NCBI GenBank assembly: GCA_964484765.1
Contig: CAZAGI010000010.1
Coordinates: 1-64,000, forward strand
Source of the DNA: DSVQ01 sp964484765
Lineage (GTDB): Bacteria > Planctomycetota > Planctomycetia > Planctomycetales > Planctomycetaceae
Length of the DNA: 64,000 bases
Direction: 5' to 3'
Shown: positions 61,282 through 64,000 of the stretch, piece by piece
How the letters are laid out: each line of letters starts with the position of its first letter
How positions within the stretch are numbered: position 1 is the first letter of the stretch
Made by a program: the position numbers and the translations under genes
Notes under the pieces: model-generated
Told to the model about the DNA's origin: nothing
Databases searched by the model: none
The model's input: the letters and a program-made list of their open reading frames with translations, nothing else

Positions 61282-62796
61282 ATGGATCGGCATTCGGAAC
61301 CATTATTGACGCCCGTCAGTCTGCGCCGACATTTTCCGTCCGCGCAGTTTCTCGGCGGGGTGGATATCACCGCTGAAGATGCCGTTGAGCATAGTCGCGA
61401 TTGCCACTCGAATGCCGTTTTTGCCGTAATTCGCGGCACGAAAGTCAGTGGCGCGGCTTTCGTTCCGGAAGCGTTGTCGCGCGGTGTGGCGGGCCTGTTA
61501 GTCGACCGGCCGTTGTCCGATGTTCCCGTGACGCAGTGCGTGGTGCCGGATGTCCGTCGCGCGTTTGCTGAACTGTGCGCGCTGCTCGCCGGTTCTCCGT
61601 CATCCAAGCTCGATGTCATCGGCGTGACCGGCACCAACGGCAAGACGACCGTCACCTGGATGTTGCGTGCAATCCTGCAACACGCTGGACGCATCGCCGG
61701 CGTGCTGGGCACCATCGAATATTTCGACGGTGTGCAAACGGAACCGTCACACTTGACCACGCCGGATTCCCGCTCGTTACAACAATGGCTCGCGCGGATG
61801 CGCCAACACGGTGCGAGCGCCGCTGCGATCGAGATGTCGAGTCACGCGCTGCACCAGGGGCGCGCCGCCGGAACGCAACTCCAGGCCGCGGTGATCACCA
61901 ATATCACGCAGGATCACTTTGATTATCACCACGATTTTGACGCTTACCGATCGAGCAAAGCGCGGATCATCAGCATGGTTCGACCAGGCGGCATTGCTGC
62001 GCTGAATGCCGATGATCCCGGAAGCTGGTCATTGCATGGTCATCTGCCGTCCACGATTCCCAGGGTCTCGTTCGGCGTGACACCGCATTGTGACGTCTCC
62101 GCGCAGATTCTCGAAGAATCGCGGCTGGGAACGCGCTTTCGGCTGGGGTTGCATGGGCAATCGCACGAGTGCTCCATTTCACTGGTCGGGCGGCACAATG
62201 TCTCGAATTGTCTCGCCGCCGCCGCCGCCGCCGCACATGTGGGCATCGCGCTCGAAGACATCGTTGCCGGACTGGAACAGTTTCGCGGCGTGCCCGGACG
62301 GCTGGAGCGCATCGATTGTGGCCAACCGTTCGATGTGTTCGTCGACTATGCTCACACCGACGATGCACTGCGGCGTTGTCTGTCGAGCGTCCGCAGTTTG
62401 ACCGCGGGGCGTGTGTGGTGCGTGTTCGGGGCCGGCGGCGACCGCGATCGCTTCAAGCGTCCGTTGTTGGGAAAGGCGGCCATGGCCGCCGATCTCGCGA
62501 TTGTTACCAGCGACAATCCCCGTACCGAATCTCCACTTGATATCATTCACGAAATTGTTGCCGGGATGTCGACAGCTTCGGGACAACATTTCGTCGAGCC
62601 CGATCGCGAACGCGCCATCGAATTCGCCCTGACTTCTGCCCGACCCGGAGATTGTGTCGTGATTGCCGGCAAAGGACACGAGCGGGAACAAATCGTTGGC
62701 TGTGAGCGGCTGCCCTTCGACGATCGCGCGGTGGCGCGCAGTATTCTGCAACGTTCGCGGACGACAACTCCTTTCGACCAACGTCGGATTGCCTAA
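61282..62796 (+). CDS. murE: UDP-N-acetylmuramoyl-tripeptide synthetase (meso-DAP type)
   Basis: A 504-residue Mur ligase that adds the third amino acid to the peptidoglycan precursor. ATP loop GVTGTNGKTTVTWML; further motifs ITNITQDHFDYHHDFDAYRSSKARI, DALRRCLSSVRSL and AIVTSDNPRTESPLDII. The DNPR motif selects meso-diaminopimelate rather than lysine. The start at 61282 is an ATG. murF follows 14 bases later. A functional Mur pathway fits recent evidence that planctomycetes have peptidoglycan. Confidence 0.97.
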   Translation: MDRHSEPLLTPVSLRRHFPSAQFLGGVDITAEDAVEHSRDCHSNAVFAVIRGTKVSGAAFVPEALSRGVAGLLVDRPLSDVPVTQCVVPDVRRAFAELCALLAGSPSSKLDVIGVTGTNGKTTVTWMLRAILQHAGRIAGVLGTIEYFDGVQTEPSHLTTPDSRSLQQWLARMRQHGASAAAIEMSSHALHQGRAAGTQLQAAVITNITQDHFDYHHDFDAYRSSKARIISMVRPGGIAALNADDPGSWSLHGHLPSTIPRVSFGVTPHCDVSAQILEESRLGTRFRLGLHGQSHECSISLVGRHNVSNCLAAAAAAAHVGIALEDIVAGLEQFRGVPGRLERIDCGQPFDVFVDYAHTDDALRRCLSSVRSLTAGRVWCVFGAGGDRDRFKRPLLGKAAMAADLAIVTSDNPRTESPLDIIHEIVAGMSTASGQHFVEPDRERAIEFALTSARPGDCVVIAGKGHEREQIVGCERLPFDDRAVARSILQRSRTTTPFDQRRIA

Positions 62797-62810
62797 CCCT
62801 TGAGATGACC

Positions 62811-64000
62811 ATGGATCGGTTGCGCTGCGCGGAACTGGCCGAAGCGACCGGAGGCGAACTTCGTACGGTCGATCCGTCGGCGGGCGTGACCGGGAACGCG
62901 ATCGATTCCCGTCGGGTGGCACCGGGAGACGTGTTCTGGGCGTTGCCGGGCGAACACACCGACGGGCATTGTTTTGCGGCCGATGCTGTCGCGCGCGGCG
63001 CGGCACTCATTGTCTGCCGCCAGGATCGCGCGGATTCGGTCGCCGGCCCACGCTTGGTCGTTGCCGATCCGCTCGCCGCCATGCAGAAGTTGGCCGCGTG
63101 GTCGCGAACGCGGCAGCAGGCGCTGGTAATCGGCGTCACAGGGAGCGTTGGCAAGACGACGACGCGCGGACTGATTCACGCCGTGTTGTCGGCGCAGTTT
63201 GAAGGAGTGCAAAGCCCCGCCAGTTTCAACAATCATCTGGGCTTGCCGCTCAGCTTGTTGTCGATCGAGCAACACCATGAGTTTGCGGTCCTCGAAATCG
63301 GTGCGTCTCAGGTGGGTGAAATTCGCGCGCTAGTTGAAATCGCGCGGCCGGAAGTCGGCGTGATCACCGCGATCGGACGTGCACATCTCGCCGGCTTCGG
63401 CGATCTGCAGGGCATCATCCGCGGCAAAGGCGAACTGCTCGAAGCGCTCCCCGCTTCCGGTTTTGCAGTCCTTCCCGGTGATGATCCACTCACGCGGGGA
63501 ATGGCCGAACGGGCGGTGTGCCGCACGTTGTTTGTCGGGGAGGCGGCGCACAATACGATCCGTGCGACTCATGTTGAAACGCTGGAGAAATCGTTGTCGT
63601 TCACCGTGGACGGCGATGATTTTCATGTTCCGATCACGGGCCGGCATCACCTCACGAATGCGCTCATCGCCGTGGCCATTGCGCGCGAGATCGGCATGTC
63701 TCCGGTTGCCATTCAGGACGGATTGTCGCGTTATCAACCAACACCGGGACGCGGTCAGGTGACGACGATCGGGCCTTGGCGGGTCATCGACGACACTTAC
63801 AACGCCAGTCCGACGGCAATGGCGGCGGCGCTGCGGCTGTTGACCGATTTGCCGCTGTCATCCACTGGCCGCCGCTTCGCCGTCTTGGGCGATATGCTGG
63901 AATTGGGTCCCGCCACCGAAGCGGAACATGTGGCGCTGGGTCAACAGGCCGGGGCCTTGCGATTGGACGGAGTCCTGGCGTGTGGTGACGCGGCGGTACA
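62811..64000 (+). CDS. murF: UDP-N-acetylmuramoyl-tripeptide-D-alanyl-D-alanine ligase, 3' end beyond window
   Basis: The open frame continues without a stop to the end of the window, giving at least 396 residues. MurF motifs: start DRLRCAELAEATGGEL, IDSRRVAPGDVFWALPGEHTDG, ATP loop ALVIGVTGSVGKTTTR, NNHLGLPLSLLSIEQHHEFAVLEIGAS, AIGRAHLAGFGDLQGIIRGKGEL, GRHHLTNALIAVAIA and VIDDTYNASPTAM. The ligase adds D-Ala-D-Ala to the MurE product. The ATG at 62811 is preferred to an in-frame ATG at 62805. The gene lies 14 bases after murE, in one operon. Confidence 0.96.
   Translation, partial: MDRLRCAELAEATGGELRTVDPSAGVTGNAIDSRRVAPGDVFWALPGEHTDGHCFAADAVARGAALIVCRQDRADSVAGPRLVVADPLAAMQKLAAWSRTRQQALVIGVTGSVGKTTTRGLIHAVLSAQFEGVQSPASFNNHLGLPLSLLSIEQHHEFAVLEIGASQVGEIRALVEIARPEVGVITAIGRAHLAGFGDLQGIIRGKGELLEALPASGFAVLPGDDPLTRGMAERAVCRTLFVGEAAHNTIRATHVETLEKSLSFTVDGDDFHVPITGRHHLTNALIAVAIAREIGMSPVAIQDGLSRYQPTPGRGQVTTIGPWRVIDDTYNASPTAMAAALRLLTDLPLSSTGRRFAVLGDMLELGPATEAEHVALGQQAGALRLDGVLACGDAAV

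Noticed and set aside
1..64000. tRNA, rRNA, CRISPR arrays, insertion sequences, prophage
   Set aside because: No cloverleaf-like T-loop segments, no spacer-repeat periodicity and no transposase, integrase or phage genes were recognised.

Overview
The window is about 60% GC and densely packed with genes on both strands. It looks like chromosomal DNA of a planctomycete (order Planctomycetales, Schlesneria/Planctomicrobium/Gimesia-like). The evidence is a DUF1501 protein, a PVC-type dehydrogenase/cytochrome c fusion, a Tat-exported Gfo/Idh/MocA oxidoreductase, an ABC permease fused to a CPBP protease, GldA/GldFG/DUF4340 genes, the futalosine menaquinone genes mqnA and mqnC, and frequent GTG/TTG starts. 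I see no rRNA, tRNA, CRISPR array, prophage, IS element or origin. The genus is inference.

Layout: 1-6 kb holds a small stress-like protein and a minus-strand trio: a LamG-fold protein, a Vps62-like protein, and a serine protease fused to a class 3 lipase. 6-13 kb holds a PhzF-type protein, an ABC-F ATPase, a SirB1-like protein, a secreted gluzincin-like peptidase, an unknown protein and an M50 peptidase. 13-21 kb holds the gldA / gldFG fusion / DUF4340 operon and a SurA/PpiD-like membrane chaperone. 21-27 kb holds topA, a Tat-exported oxidoreductase and an OprO/P-type porin. 27-32 kb holds an EamA transporter and a signalling block: a LuxR-type regulator, then CheX, CheY and an HDOD-GGDEF protein. 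32-39.4 kb holds a PVC dehydrogenase-cytochrome, a divergent IlvD/Edd dehydratase, a Tat-exported pyruvyl-transferase-like protein and a DUF1573 protein. 39.7-45.3 kb holds an ExbB-type channel, a proline-rich lipoprotein, frr, an ECF sigma factor with an overlapping membrane protein, thyX and an SDR.

45.5-50.3 kb is a co-directional cluster: sulfotransferase, methyltransferase, SDR, a degenerate SDR-like protein and another SDR, probably tailoring an unknown lipid or metabolite. 50.3-53.6 kb is an ABC exporter with the permease-CPBP fusion. 53.7-55.7 kb is mqnA-mqnC. 56-58.4 kb is hom-ispF and a DUF2617 protein. 58.7-64 kb is a DUF1501 protein, ribF, murE and the start of murF, which runs off the window. 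The DNPR motif in MurE indicates meso-diaminopimelate peptidoglycan.

The most notable observations are: a 78-bp pair of palindromes with matching ends, inserted in frame inside mqnA (REPIN-like); a response regulator whose complete receiver domain can only be translated from a non-canonical start (AUU with a good ribosome binding site); the uncharacterised protease-lipase / Vps62-like / LamG trio; and a degenerate SDR pseudoenzyme inside the tailoring cluster.
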